From Levilactobacillus acidifarinae DSM 19394 = JCM 15949 (GTDB taxonomy: Bacteria; Bacillota; Bacilli; Lactobacillales; Lactobacillaceae): a stretch of DNA of 64,000 nucleotides. Positions within the stretch are counted from its first letter, which is position 1. Each line of letters begins with the position of its first letter. The stretch spans positions 300,363 to 364,362 of the forward strand of contig NZ_AZDV01000028.1 of the NCBI RefSeq assembly GCF_001434835.1, written 5' to 3'. This document shows, in pieces, positions 53,707 through 62,377 of this stretch. The notes below the pieces were generated by a model, which had not been told where the DNA came from, did not search any database, and saw only the letters and a list, made by a program, of their open reading frames with translations. The position numbers were made by a program, and so were the translations under genes.

Positions 53707-55170
53707 TTAAAGTTGTGCTAAGAATTGGTCTAAGGCTGCCTGACCCGTGGCGTCTCGCTTGAAGACCCCAGCATCGGCCAGAACGCGGGCAAACGTGTTC
53801 CCAATCGCCTGGTGAACCACGGTCTGCACGTTTTCTGGCGTGAGGTCGTGGCGGGCCTTTAAACCGTCCGCCCACGGCTGGTGCATCGCCGCAATCTGGT
53901 TCGGTTGCCCGACCAGGTACTTTTCGACTTCGGCCATTTCCGTCTTCAGGCGTGCGGGCAAGATGGCCCGGCCCATGACTTCGATCAAGCCGATATTTTC
54001 CTTCTTAATGTGTTGCACGTCCTGATGCGGGTGGAAAATCCCATCCGGATACTGGGCGGACGTTTGGTTGTCCCGTAAGACCAAGTCCAACACGTAGTCG
54101 TCCCCATCGCGGTACGCGATTGGGGTGACCGTGTGGTGCCGCGTGCCGTCGGTGTAAGCCCGCACGTCGACGCTTTCGTCGGAATAGTCTTTCCAACTGT
54201 TCATGATCTTGACCGCCGCCGTGACCAAGGCTTCGGGGTGCGCACCCCGTAACCGTAAGTCGGTCATTGGCCACTGAACGACACCGGCCGTGACGCCCGG
54301 TACGTTCAGGTCAAATTCGCGATCCAACGGCGCCTTCATCATTGGGAAGGTGTGTTTCCCGCCTTGATAGTGGTCGTGGCTCAACATTGAGCCGCCCACG
54401 ATTGGCAAGTCGGCGTTACTACCAACAAAGTAGGTCGGGAACTGCCGCACGATTTCCAACAAGTTGGTGATGCCGTGTTGGTCGACCTTCATCGGCCGGT
54501 GAACTTGAGACAGGAAGATGGCGTGTTCGGCGAAGTAGGCGTACGGCGAATACTGGAAACCCCAGATTTCGCCACCCAGCATCAACCGGATGATCCGGTG
54601 GTTACTCCGAGCGGGATAGCCCAACCGTCCCAGGTAGCCTTCGTTGGTCATGCAAAGTTGGTCTAACGGGTAACCCGTCTTCGGTTGGTTCCGTGCGGCC
54701 GCGATGGCCTTGGGGTCCTTTTCCGGTTTCGACAGGTTAATCGTGATTTCCAAGGTCCCCGCTGGCGTGTCGGCGTCAAAGACCACGTTGCGTGCAATGT
54801 TGCGCGTCTTGATATAGTCGTTGGCCCGGCTTAACTGGTAGAACCAGTCGGTCGCCTTGGACGGACTCTCCTGATACCGGTCCCAGAAACCGCGGTTAAG
54901 CGCGGACGGAAGCGGCGTCTTTAAGTCCATCAGTTGGGCTTCTAAAATTTCACGCTCGCTCGGCGTGTCGTTAATTTTACCGTGAGCAATGGCCGTATTG
55001 ACCAACGCCGTGACTAAATCAATCGGATTGGCCGCCGTGGCCGCTTGGACCGCACCGTCGCCAATCAACGCGTAGATGCGGTTTTCCACGTACTGGCGAT
55101 CCAGTGCCGTGTACGGCGACGGTGAAGCCACGATGTCGTCCAAAAATAGCTGTAGGGTATCTTGAGCCAT
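53707..55170 (-). CDS. galT: UDP-glucose:galactose-1-phosphate uridylyltransferase, class II, 487 aa
   Basis: Leloir enzyme exchanging UMP between UDP-glucose and galactose-1-P. Long Firmicute-type form (about 490 aa) rather than the 350-aa form. Segments FGGSMLSHDHYQGG-like (VGGSMLSHDHYQGGKHTFP) and YRDGDDYVLDLVLRDN match. Start overlaps the galE stop (TAATG), so translation is coupled. Confidence 0.93.
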   Translation of the reverse strand: MAQDTLQLFLDDIVASPSPYTALDRQYVENRIYALIGDGAVQAATAANPIDLVTALVNTAIAHGKINDTPSEREILEAQLMDLKTPLPSALNRGFWDRYQESPSKATDWFYQLSRANDYIKTRNIARNVVFDADTPAGTLEITINLSKPEKDPKAIAAARNQPKTGYPLDQLCMTNEGYLGRLGYPARSNHRIIRLMLGGEIWGFQYSPYAYFAEHAIFLSQVHRPMKVDQHGITNLLEIVRQFPTYFVGSNADLPIVGGSMLSHDHYQGGKHTFPMMKAPLDREFDLNVPGVTAGVVQWPMTDLRLRGAHPEALVTAAVKIMNSWKDYSDESVDVRAYTDGTRHHTVTPIAYRDGDDYVLDLVLRDNQTSAQYPDGIFHPHQDVQHIKKENIGLIEVMGRAILPARLKTEMAEVEKYLVGQPNQIAAMHQPWADGLKARHDLTPENVQTVVHQAIGNTFARVLADAGVFKRDATGQAALDQFLAQL

Positions 55171-56174
55171 TAGGCGTTCGCCCCCCGGTCAGCGTAGCCT
55201 TCGGGGTGGGATTGCTTCCAGTTCCAGGCCGTCCGGATGATGTCTTCCACGTTGTCGTATTGGGGTTGCCAGTTCAAAACGTCGCGAGCCTTGTCACTCG
55301 CCGCAATCAAGGTACTTGGGTCACCGGCCCGGCGTGGCGCCATCTTAGCCGGGATTTCCTTGCCCGTGACCTTCCGTGCGGCTTCCAGCATTTCTTTGTT
55401 AGAGAAACCGGTCGAAGAACCGAGGTTAAAGGCGTTACTGTCGTGGCCGGCCTTCAGGTATTCTAAGGCCAGGATGTGAGCGTCGGCTAAATCAACGACG
55501 TGCACGTAGTCCCGGACGTTAGTCCCATCCTTGGTTGGATAGTCGTCCCCAAAGATGGACAGTTCTTGCCGTTCGCCCGCAGCGACTTCCAAAATAATTG
55601 GGACTAAGTGGGTTTCGGGGTGGTGGTCTTCACCGATGCTGCCATCTGGCTTGGCCCCCGCCACGTTGAAGTAGCGTAAAGCCACGAACTTGATGCCGTA
55701 AGCTTCGTCGGACCACTTCATGATCTTTTCCATCATCAGCTTACTTTCACCGTAAGGGTTGGTTGGCACTTGCGGGTCGGTTTCCTTGATGGGAATCTGT
55801 TTCGGTTCACCGTAAGTGGCAGCCGTTGAGGAGAAGACGATGCGTTTAACATTGTGTTTGTTCATGACTTCCAGTAAGGAAACCATGCCGGCCGTGTTGT
55901 TGTCGAAGTACTTCAACGGCTTCTTCATGGATTCAGGAACCACGGAGAAGGCTGCGAAGTGAATGACCCCTTCAATGTCTTCCTTATCGAAGACGTCGTT
56001 TAAGAAGTCTTGATCCCGCACGTCACCTTGGTAAAAGCGCGCCTTAGGGTTCACGGCTGCGCGGTGCCCCGTGACCAAGTTATCCACGACGGCCACGTCG
56101 TACCCCTTCTCAACCAATCGATCAACGGCATGGGAGCCGATGTAACCAGCACCACCTAAAACTAAAACTGTCAT
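55170..56174 (-). CDS. galE: UDP-glucose 4-epimerase, 334 aa
   Basis: Extended SDR enzyme that interconverts UDP-galactose and UDP-glucose. Rossmann loop GGAGYIGSH at the N-terminus, catalytic YGESK (about 147-151) and RYFNVAGA. Start at 56174 with GAGGAGG nine bases upstream; a slightly longer frame exists. Upstream lie 412 bp with two repeat copies, then galK. Confidence 0.95.
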   Translation of the reverse strand: MTVLVLGGAGYIGSHAVDRLVEKGYDVAVVDNLVTGHRAAVNPKARFYQGDVRDQDFLNDVFDKEDIEGVIHFAAFSVVPESMKKPLKYFDNNTAGMVSLLEVMNKHNVKRIVFSSTAATYGEPKQIPIKETDPQVPTNPYGESKLMMEKIMKWSDEAYGIKFVALRYFNVAGAKPDGSIGEDHHPETHLVPIILEVAAGERQELSIFGDDYPTKDGTNVRDYVHVVDLADAHILALEYLKAGHDSNAFNLGSSTGFSNKEMLEAARKVTGKEIPAKMAPRRAGDPSTLIAASDKARDVLNWQPQYDNVEDIIRTAWNWKQSHPEGYADRGANA

Positions 56175-56244
56175 TGCGCATTTCCTCCTCAATCTGTCTT
56201 GTGTTGTTAAAATTTACTTTATGTGAATCATTCGTCTACCGGTC

Positions 56245-56375
56245 GGCCCTGGTGAGGCTGGAACGGGGTGGGCACGACTTTGAGCCCGAAAAACAGGTCT
56301 CAAAGTTCGACCTTTGTGTAAGCCGGGAAAGAACCCCGACTAACACAAACGACACCCCTGAGCCCCACCAGGACC
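56245..56375 (+). repeat. Structured intergenic repeat, copy E, between galK and galE
   Basis: The outer stem is CCTGGTGAGGCT with AGCCCCACCAGG. The inner stem is GGGGTG/CACCCC, hairpin 1 CTTTGAG/CTCAAAG, hairpin 2 TTTGTGT-A-AGCCGGG / CCCGACT-A-ACACAAA. It is shorter than the others at the outer arms. It faces copy F. Confidence 0.88.
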
Positions 56376-56425
56376 TTCCTCACGACTATACTAGCGTTAA
56401 ATGTTAATCTAACGTGAGCCGTGAG

Positions 56426-56567
56426 GTCAGCCCTGATATGGCTCAATAGCCTCGTTGGTCTTAGCCGAGTGAATTTCTCGGGTTAGACCAAGACCGAGCT
56501 TGAAGACTCGCGCCTTTGGCGAGGCTTCAAGTCGTGTCGGCTACGTTCCAGCCATATCAGGGCTGAC
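56426..56567 (-). repeat. Structured intergenic repeat, copy F, inverted
   Basis: Lies on the minus strand 50 bp from copy E. Outer stem of 18 perfect pairs, GTCAGCCCTGATATGGCT with AGCCATATCAGGGCTGAC. Hairpin 1 is CTTGAAG..CTCGC/GCGAG..CTTCAAG, hairpin 2 TTGGTCT-A-ACCCGAG / CTCGGCT-A-AGACCAA. The outer arm sequence is unlike all other copies although pairing is perfect. Confidence 0.9.
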
Positions 56568-56588
56568 CGGTAAGGCGTCTATTACCGC

Positions 56589-57758
56589 CTACTTCGTCAG
56601 TTCGTGGGAACCATCGGCTAAGTGAGCGATGTAGAATTCAGCCGGGTGGCCGATCTTTTCGTTGTAAGTGTCGCCCACGGCCTTTTCGAAGGCGTCCACG
56701 TTGCTTTCCTTCACGATAGCGATCGCGCAACCACCGAAACCGGCACCAGTCATCCGGGCACCTAAGACGCCTGGTTGTTGCCATGCGGTTTCAACCAACG
56801 TATCCAGTTCCGTCCCGGTTACGGCAAAGTCGTAGTGTAATGACACGTGCGATGCGTTGACCAAGTTCCCGAAGGTGGTCAGGTCGTTATTTTGTAAGGC
56901 ATCGAAAGCCCGCAACGTCCGTTGGTTTTCCACCACCGCGTGGCGTGCTCGCTTGATTAAGATGTCGTCGTTGATCAGGTAACTGTTTTCGTCGAATTGG
57001 TCACCGTTCAGGTCACCCAACGTTTGAATGTCTAACTTGGTTTGTAGGCGCCGCAAGGCTTCTTCACATTGGGCCCGGCGTTCGTTGTACTTGGAGTCGG
57101 TCAGTTCCCGACGCTTCTTGGTGTTCATGATGACCACCACGTACCCGTCCATCTTGACCGGGGCGTATTGGTACTTCAGGGTGTTGGTGTCCAGCAAGAT
57201 GGCCTGGTCCTTTTTGCCCATGAAGACCGCAAATTGGTCCATGATCCCGGTGTTTAAGCCTAAGTAGTCGTTTTCAACTAATTGGCCGGCCTTGACCAGG
57301 TCCACCCGGGAAATGTCTTGACCGTAAGCATCCAAGAGGATTTGGGCCATCAGCATTTCTACGGAAGCCGAGGACGATAAGCCGGAGCCATCGGGTAAGT
57401 TCCCGTGAACGTAAAGGTCAAACCCTTGATCGATGGTCTTGCCCTGCTTGGCTAATTCGAACAACATGCCCTTAAAGTACTTGGTCCAGTTGTCGGCGTC
57501 GTTGTAGCTCAGGTCGTCTAACGAAAATTCAATGGTGCCAGCCTTGGGCAGGTTGGCAGAAAACATCCGGACCGTCCGATCATCGCGCTTACTGAAGGCC
57601 CCGTACGTCCCTAAGCTAATGGCAGCTGGGAAAACGTGGCCCCCGTTGAAGTCGGTGTATTCCCCAATCAGGTTGATTCGACCTGGGGAGAAGAAGACCC
57701 GTTGTGGTTCGGCGTTAAAAGTTTCTTTGTATTCTGATGCAAGGCTGGCATAATCCAT
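56589..57758 (-). CDS. galK: Galactokinase, 389 aa
   Basis: GHMP kinase making galactose-1-phosphate. Galactose signature GRINLIGEYTDFNGG (about residues 27-41), ATP loop LPDGSGLSSSASVE (about 120-133) and C-terminal GAGFGGCAI (about 342-350). AAAGGAG nine bases before the ATG. First enzyme gene of the gal order galK-galE-galT-galR, with its own promoter. Confidence 0.95.
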   Translation of the reverse strand: MDYASLASEYKETFNAEPQRVFFSPGRINLIGEYTDFNGGHVFPAAISLGTYGAFSKRDDRTVRMFSANLPKAGTIEFSLDDLSYNDADNWTKYFKGMLFELAKQGKTIDQGFDLYVHGNLPDGSGLSSSASVEMLMAQILLDAYGQDISRVDLVKAGQLVENDYLGLNTGIMDQFAVFMGKKDQAILLDTNTLKYQYAPVKMDGYVVVIMNTKKRRELTDSKYNERRAQCEEALRRLQTKLDIQTLGDLNGDQFDENSYLINDDILIKRARHAVVENQRTLRAFDALQNNDLTTFGNLVNASHVSLHYDFAVTGTELDTLVETAWQQPGVLGARMTGAGFGGCAIAIVKESNVDAFEKAVGDTYNEKIGHPAEFYIAHLADGSHELTK

Positions 57759-57781
57759 GGCGATGAACTCCTTTAGAATTT

Positions 57782-57797
57782 TAGTAAACTTTTACTA
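57782..57797 (-). promoter_or_regulatory. GalR-type operator at the galK promoter
   Basis: TAGTAAA-CT-TTTACTA, a perfect 7-2-7 palindrome close behind the -10 box, where a LacI-family repressor would block transcription. Confidence 0.75.
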
Positions 57798-57804
57798 TAG
57801 TTTA

Positions 57805-57833
57805 ACTATACTCAGTAAAAGTCTCAGTGTCAA
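57805..57833 (-). promoter_or_regulatory. galK promoter
   Basis: On the minus strand -35 TTGACA (57828-57833) and -10 TATAGT (57805-57810) with a 17-base spacer, a near-consensus promoter. Confidence 0.8.
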
Positions 57834-57839
57834 ATATAA

Positions 57840-57854
57840 TTAAAGCGGTTTCAA
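57840..57854 (-). promoter_or_regulatory. Candidate cre (CcpA) site upstream of galK
   Basis: On the minus strand TTGAAACCGCTTTAA fits the WTGNAANCGNWNNCW consensus except for one position. Upstream of the -35, where CcpA repression is plausible. Confidence 0.6.
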
Positions 57855-57909
57855 CAACATTTCAAGAAAAGGGGCCCCGGTCTGAGACCTGAGACCCCCG
57901 AACAACTGA

Positions 57910-59343
57910 TTAGTCCCCGATCTTTTGACCAGCAGCCTTTTCAGCCTTTAATTTCTTTTCCAAATCTTCGACGATTTCCGCGTGTCGTTGTTCGGACAAC
58001 TTGATCTTGCCAAAGTAAACGATGGCGGCCAAGATAATCAGAATAATTGGAATGTAGAAGATAAACATCTTAAACTGCATCAACCCACCGGCCGAAATAT
58101 CGGACGGCTTGGCGTTCCCGGTCATCCCGGATTGCAGTGCGGCTAACATAACCACCCCGTTGGCGAACGCACCGGCCAATTTATCGATCAACGGCCGAAC
58201 GGCTAAGGTCACGGATTCGTTCCGCGTGCCGTTCTTCCACTGGCCGTATTCCACACTATCGGTAATGGTCATTAAGGCGGCCAAGAAGATCATTGGGTAT
58301 GGGAAGAAGTAGAACGCAACCCCGACCAAGACCATCGTGACGTTGGTACCGGCAAACAAGAAGATTAAGTAACCGACCACCATCAAGGCAATCCCGCCGA
58401 CGTAAACCCCACGCCGTTTGATCAGGCTAACCATGAATGGGAACAGAACCACGGAGATAATTCCTAAGATGGCGGTAATGACCCCGACCATACTGTAAGC
58501 GGCCGGCTTCCCAATAACGTAACGGAAGTAGTAGAGCAACAGGGAGTTGGTGATGACATACCCAAAGGCGAACAGGAAGTAGGAAAGTGCCAACCACATT
58601 AATTGGTCGTTTTCCCCAATGGCCTTGAAGACGTCGCGTAAACGGGTCTTTTCGGTGTTTTCCCGAATCAGGTTCTTTTGTTCCTTAGTCCCAAACGCAG
58701 CGGTCAAGGCCCCTAAGAAGGAAACGACGGCGATGACGGCGGCAAACCCTAACCAACCGGCGCGGGTCTGCGTTTGACCAGTGGTGCCGGAGAACTTCTG
58801 ACTGAAGAAGTAAACCAACGGCATAACCACGATGATGACCCCTTGAGCCCCTAACGTGGACCCAAAACGAGCGACCGTCCCAAACTTAGTCCGGGTCTTG
58901 GAATCAACACTCAACGCGGGCAACATGGACCACAACGAAATATCTTTGAAGGAATAAAAAATATCTAAGATAACAAACACAATGCCAAAGACAATCAGGT
59001 ATAACATGTCGTTGTGATCGGCCAACCCACCAATACTGGTGAAGATGATCATCAGGGTAATGGAACTAACCAGCCCACCACCGAGTAACCACGGTTTGAA
59101 CTTGCCCCAACGGGTCCGAGTGTTATCCACGACCCCACCGATCATCGGGTCAAAGGCAATTTCAATCAACCGAATAATCACCAGCATGGCACTGACGGCC
59201 CCGATCATTTGCGCGGAGTTCGCGTGACCGGTGAACAGGACACTGGTGACGAAGATTGGGAAGTAGGTACTTAACGTTGCGTAGAACGCATCGTGCCCGA
59301 ACGCCCCAAACGCATAAGACGCATACTGCTTAAATAAATTCAT
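57910..59343 (-). CDS. GPH-family galactoside:cation symporter (LacS/GalP-like, no EIIA domain), 477 aa
   Basis: Twelve-helix transporter of the glycoside-pentoside-hexuronide family: YASYAFGAFGHDAFYATLSTY at the N-terminus, the cytoplasmic loop DNTRTRWGKFKPW, and SVEYGQWKNGTRNESV near residue 365. Streptococcal LacS is about 630 aa with a C-terminal PTS IIA domain; this protein ends after a short charged tail. Probably imports galactose and/or lactose; sugar not provable. Lies 52 bp behind the 79-aa gene. Confidence 0.9.
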   Translation of the reverse strand: MNLFKQYASYAFGAFGHDAFYATLSTYFPIFVTSVLFTGHANSAQMIGAVSAMLVIIRLIEIAFDPMIGGVVDNTRTRWGKFKPWLLGGGLVSSITLMIIFTSIGGLADHNDMLYLIVFGIVFVILDIFYSFKDISLWSMLPALSVDSKTRTKFGTVARFGSTLGAQGVIIVVMPLVYFFSQKFSGTTGQTQTRAGWLGFAAVIAVVSFLGALTAAFGTKEQKNLIRENTEKTRLRDVFKAIGENDQLMWLALSYFLFAFGYVITNSLLLYYFRYVIGKPAAYSMVGVITAILGIISVVLFPFMVSLIKRRGVYVGGIALMVVGYLIFLFAGTNVTMVLVGVAFYFFPYPMIFLAALMTITDSVEYGQWKNGTRNESVTLAVRPLIDKLAGAFANGVVMLAALQSGMTGNAKPSDISAGGLMQFKMFIFYIPIILIILAAIVYFGKIKLSEQRHAEIVEDLEKKLKAEKAAGQKIGD

Positions 59344-59395
59344 GGCTCTTTTTCACACCTTTCAAATTAATCACTTAAGTTAACGAACGAAGTGC

Positions 59396-59635
59396 CTAGT
59401 GGTAACGATGTTCAATGATCTTGGACAACACGTCATCACGCTTCTGGGCTTTCGCCATGTCGAAGCGGGATTCCTCAAGGTTGTTAAAATCTTGAGCCAG
59501 CAACGTTGCTTCCAGATACAGCGTCAATTGCCGCTTAATGTACAATTTATTGGCTTCGTCGGGACGTTGCGCGTTACCGCCCAACACCGCGGCTGCAAAA
59601 GCAGCTGGATCTAACGTGATTTTGTCGTCAGCCAT
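59396..59635 (-). CDS. Small conserved protein, 79 aa, first of a paralog pair
   Basis: The product (MADDKITLDPAAFAAAVLGG..) is about 60-65% identical by eye to the 80-aa protein at 60.1 kb. Helical, with AAVLGGNAQ and LYIKRQLTLYLEATLLAQDF as shared core. No family known. Its gene leads the transcript of the GPH transporter and has a cre-bearing promoter. Confidence 0.78.
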   Translation of the reverse strand: MADDKITLDPAAFAAAVLGGNAQRPDEANKLYIKRQLTLYLEATLLAQDFNNLEESRFDMAKAQKRDDVLSKIIEHRYH

Positions 59636-59700
59636 TCAAAAATACCCTCTTTCCGTTCATCATAAGATTCGGTAAAGCCTATCACTGAAATTTAAGTAAA

Positions 59701-59714
59701 TGTAAGCGCTTTAC
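59701..59714 (-). promoter_or_regulatory. cre site of the 79-aa gene/GPH transporter transcript
   Basis: TGTAAGCGCTTTAC, a near-perfect catabolite-responsive element just downstream of the -10 box. Confidence 0.78.
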
Positions 59715-59721
59715 GTTACTT

Positions 59722-59750
59722 ATAGTAGGACCTTTCCGGCGAAGTTGCAA
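59722..59750 (-). promoter_or_regulatory. Promoter of the 79-aa gene and GPH transporter
   Basis: On the minus strand -35 TTGCAA (59745-59750), 17-base spacer, -10 TACTAT (59722-59727). Confidence 0.68.
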
Positions 59751-59807
59751 CCTCAATCATTGTGTAGTGTTAAACATAAAATCCTTTATATCGGCGTTTT
59801 TTCGGGA

Positions 59808-59823
59808 TTGCAACCGGTTGTAA
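59808..59823 (-). promoter_or_regulatory. 16-bp near-palindrome upstream of the promoter
   Basis: TTGCAACC-GGTTGTAA, one mismatch, with a central CG as in LacI/CcpA-family sites. A possible second operator. Confidence 0.5.
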
Positions 59824-59865
59824 TTTTGAGGTAAAAAATTTAGTAAAGCTAACGACTTAAGCCAT

Positions 59866-59904
59866 AAAAAAGACCCGTCTAGCCCAATTAATGGGTTAGA
59901 CGGG
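59866..59904 (-). terminator. Terminator of the 80-aa gene
   Basis: On the minus strand CCCGTCTAACCC pairs with GGGCTAGACGGG, followed by TCTTTTTT. Confidence 0.85.
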
Positions 59905-59910
59905 AGTTAC

Positions 59911-60054
59911 TAGGGTCCGTCTTAAAACTCAAGTACAGAGTTAAATGACCATTCATGACCTCTCAGTTGAAAAATCTGGTTTAGTCGTTGTTATAACTCG
60001 TTTCTGACTGGCCAGCGCTGAATCTTCCAGATTAGTCTTTTAAGACAGACTCTA
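59911..60054. repeat. MITE-like inverted-repeat element, 144 bp
   Basis: The ends TAGGGTCCGTCTTAAAA (59911-59927) and TTTTAAGACAGACTCTA (60038-60054) are inverted repeats with two mismatches. The centre has an imperfect second pairing. One stretch (CCAGTCAGAAACGAG, minus strand) resembles the left end of the A-G repeats, but the internal structure is different. No transposase nearby. Confidence 0.55.
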
Positions 60055-60060
60055 GGTTAA

Positions 60061-60303
60061 TTAATTGTAGCGCCGTTCGATTAACTTCAACAGAATATCG
60101 TCACGTTGTTGTTCCTTAGCATCGCTGAACCGGGTTTGTTCCAACCCGTTAAAGTCCTGGGCCAAAAGGGTGGCTTCCAAGTACAAAGTCAGTTGCCGCT
60201 TGATGTACAACTTATTTTCTTCGTCCTTTTTCTGCGCGTTACCGCCCAATACCGCTGCCGCAAACTTCTCAGGATCTAACTTCATCTTATCTTTTGCCAT
60301 CAC
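60061..60303 (-). CDS. Small conserved protein, 80 aa, second of a paralog pair
   Basis: Paralog of the 79-aa protein (MAKDKMKLDPEKFAAAVLGG..). Good promoter at 60400-60428 and its own terminator. No family known. Two copies flanking the gal transporter promoter region suggest a duplicated gene; function unknown. Confidence 0.78.
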   Translation of the reverse strand: MMAKDKMKLDPEKFAAAVLGGNAQKKDEENKLYIKRQLTLYLEATLLAQDFNGLEQTRFSDAKEQQRDDILLKLIERRYN

Positions 60304-60399
60304 ACAGTCCCGCTTTCTCGTCCCAGCTCCCCAGTTATTTGGTCGCTAGGTTATCTTATTTTACAACCATTTCGGTCACTAATAGTTTATCCAAAATGC

Positions 60400-60444
60400 A
60401 TTATAGCAACTTGTGAAAGTTTTGGCAATGTTGTAACCGCTACC
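60400..60444 (-). promoter_or_regulatory. Promoter and cre-like site of the 80-aa gene
   Basis: On the minus strand -35 TTGCCA (60423-60428) and -10 TATAAT (60400-60405), 17-base spacer. Immediately upstream, GGTAGCGGTTACA (60432-60444) fits a cre core. The 5' leader is about 95 bases. Confidence 0.7.
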
Positions 60445-60514
60445 GATTTAAAAAAGATGACCGTCTAGTTCTAGCGACCGTTAAGTTAGCCCCTAGTAAC
60501 GAGTCAGTCCACGT

Positions 60515-60557
60515 AAAAGTGGCTCCCCACAGTTGAACACCCCGGGGAGCCACTTTA
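60515..60557 (-). terminator. Terminator behind the phosphoglucomutase gene
   Basis: On the minus strand AAAGTGGCTCCCC pairs with GGGGAGCCACTTTT. Confidence 0.75.
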
Positions 60558-60565
60558 ATTTTTAA

Positions 60566-62299
60566 TTAGTTAATCGACGCTACGTAGTCCTTCAACGCTT
60601 GTTCGTACTTGCTTAAGCGTTGATTGGCTGCATCGGCCGTCTGGTCGCTGGTCCCGATGTAGAACTTGACCTTAGGCTCGGTCCCGGAAGGCCGGATGCA
60701 AATCCAAGTCCCATCGTGTAACCAGTACTTCAGGACGTTGGATTGTGGCAGATCAATGGCCGTGGTCGTCCCATCGGCCGCCGTCTTCACGCTGGTCTGG
60801 AAGTCTTCGACGGCGTCAATCGCGGTGCCGGCAAAGTCGTGCGGTGCATTTTCACGGAATTCACTCATCAACTTCGCCCGTTGCGCGGAACCGTCGACGC
60901 CCTGGAATTCCTCAAACGTGGTCTTTTCGGCGTAGTAGCCGTAAGTCGCGTAGAGCTCCTCGATGCCGTCGTACAGGGTCATTCCCCGTTGCTTGTAGTC
61001 CGCCGCCACTTCGGCCAACAGGACCGTCGATTGAATGGCGTCCTTATCGCGCACGAACGGTTTGATCAGGTAACCGTAACTTTCCTCAAACCCAAACAGG
61101 AAGGTGTGGTCGTGGGTCGTTTCGTACTGGTGGATCTGTTCGGCAATAAACTTAAAGCCGGTCAACACGTTGGTCATTTCCACGCCGTAAGCCGCCGCAA
61201 TCTTGGTGGCTAATTCGGTTGACACGATGGACTTGACTACGCGGCCGTTCGCTGGCAAATCACCCGCGGCCTTGCGCGCCTTTAAGATGTAGGCTAACAA
61301 GATCGACGCAATCTGGTTCCCAGTCAATAGTTGGTACTCACCGTTCGGTTGCCGGACAGCGGCGCCTAACCGGTCGGCATCGGGATCGGTAGCCACTAAC
61401 AGGTCGGCCCCTTCTTGCTTCCCTAACGCGATGGCCATGTCAAAGGCCGCCGGAAATTCGGGGTTCGGAAAATCAACCGTCGGAAATTCAGGGTCGGCAA
61501 TCGCCTGTTGTGGCACCATGGTAAAGTTCTCGAAACCGGCTTTTCGTAAGGCCCGTTCACCGATCACTTTCCCGGTTCCGTGCAGGGGTGTGTAAATCAA
61601 CTTCATGGTCTTCCCGACCTTATTGATGAGGTCATGGTTGATGGTCACACTGGTGACGTTTTGCAGGTAGGGCTGGTCAACGTCCTCACCGATGATGTGC
61701 ATCAGTTTAGCCTGGCGCAGTGCCTGTTCGTCGGCCACCTGGATGGCAAACACGTCGGTAGCGGACCGGACGAACTTGGTGATCATGTCCGAGGCCTTGG
61801 GCGGCATCTGCCCGCCATCGGGGCCGTAGATCTTGTAACCGTTGTACTGCTTGGGGTTGTGGCTGGCCGTGATCATGATTCCCATGGCCGTGTGCAGGTG
61901 CCGCACGGCAAAGGACAATTCCGGCGTGGGCCGTAAGTCATCAAACACGAAGCTCGGAATCTGATGAGCCCCTAAGACCCGGGCCGCTTCGTGGGCGAAT
62001 TCCGTGGAATGGTAGCGCGAATCAAAGCTAATGGCGACCCCACGTTGCTTGGTGGCGTCGTCTAGGGTGTCCAGATACCGGGCCACCCCTTCGGTCGCTT
62101 GCCGCACCGTGTAAACGTTCATTTGCCCGATACCGGGGCCCATAACGCCCCGCATACCGGCGGTCCCGAAGCTCATCGGCCCACTAAAAGCGGCTTCGAG
62201 GGCTTGGTCGTCGCCCGCCATGGCGTCCAGTTCACGCTGCACGTCCGGTAACATGGTCGGTTGTTTTTGCCAAACGGCATAGTTTTCTTGCCAACTCAA
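60566..62299 (-). CDS. pgm: Phospho-sugar mutase (alpha-phosphoglucomutase), 577 aa
   Basis: Interconverts glucose-1-P and glucose-6-P and links the Leloir pathway to central metabolism. Active-site Ser in TASHNPKQYNGYK (about 147-159), metal loop TDPDADRLG (about 302-310), sugar loop GFEESYGYL (about 405-413) and phosphate loop RPSGTEPKVKFYIG near the C-terminus. Size and FGTAGMRG motif mark the PgcA-type of Firmicutes. Upstream lies galM with 78 bp between. Confidence 0.93.
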   Translation of the reverse strand: MSWQENYAVWQKQPTMLPDVQRELDAMAGDDQALEAAFSGPMSFGTAGMRGVMGPGIGQMNVYTVRQATEGVARYLDTLDDATKQRGVAISFDSRYHSTEFAHEAARVLGAHQIPSFVFDDLRPTPELSFAVRHLHTAMGIMITASHNPKQYNGYKIYGPDGGQMPPKASDMITKFVRSATDVFAIQVADEQALRQAKLMHIIGEDVDQPYLQNVTSVTINHDLINKVGKTMKLIYTPLHGTGKVIGERALRKAGFENFTMVPQQAIADPEFPTVDFPNPEFPAAFDMAIALGKQEGADLLVATDPDADRLGAAVRQPNGEYQLLTGNQIASILLAYILKARKAAGDLPANGRVVKSIVSTELATKIAAAYGVEMTNVLTGFKFIAEQIHQYETTHDHTFLFGFEESYGYLIKPFVRDKDAIQSTVLLAEVAADYKQRGMTLYDGIEELYATYGYYAEKTTFEEFQGVDGSAQRAKLMSEFRENAPHDFAGTAIDAVEDFQTSVKTAADGTTTAIDLPQSNVLKYWLHDGTWICIRPSGTEPKVKFYIGTSDQTADAANQRLSKYEQALKDYVASIN

Positions 62300-62377
62300 A
62301 TCGAATCTCTCCTTCTGCTGATAACCTTAGTTAATCTCTATCGTACTCGTTTCTACTGGGACTGACCAGTTACGCCG

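Noticed and set aside
57868-57905. Hairpin between galK and the GPH transporter as terminator
   Set aside because: Pairing GGTCT/AGACC is irregular with competing alignments; not clear enough.
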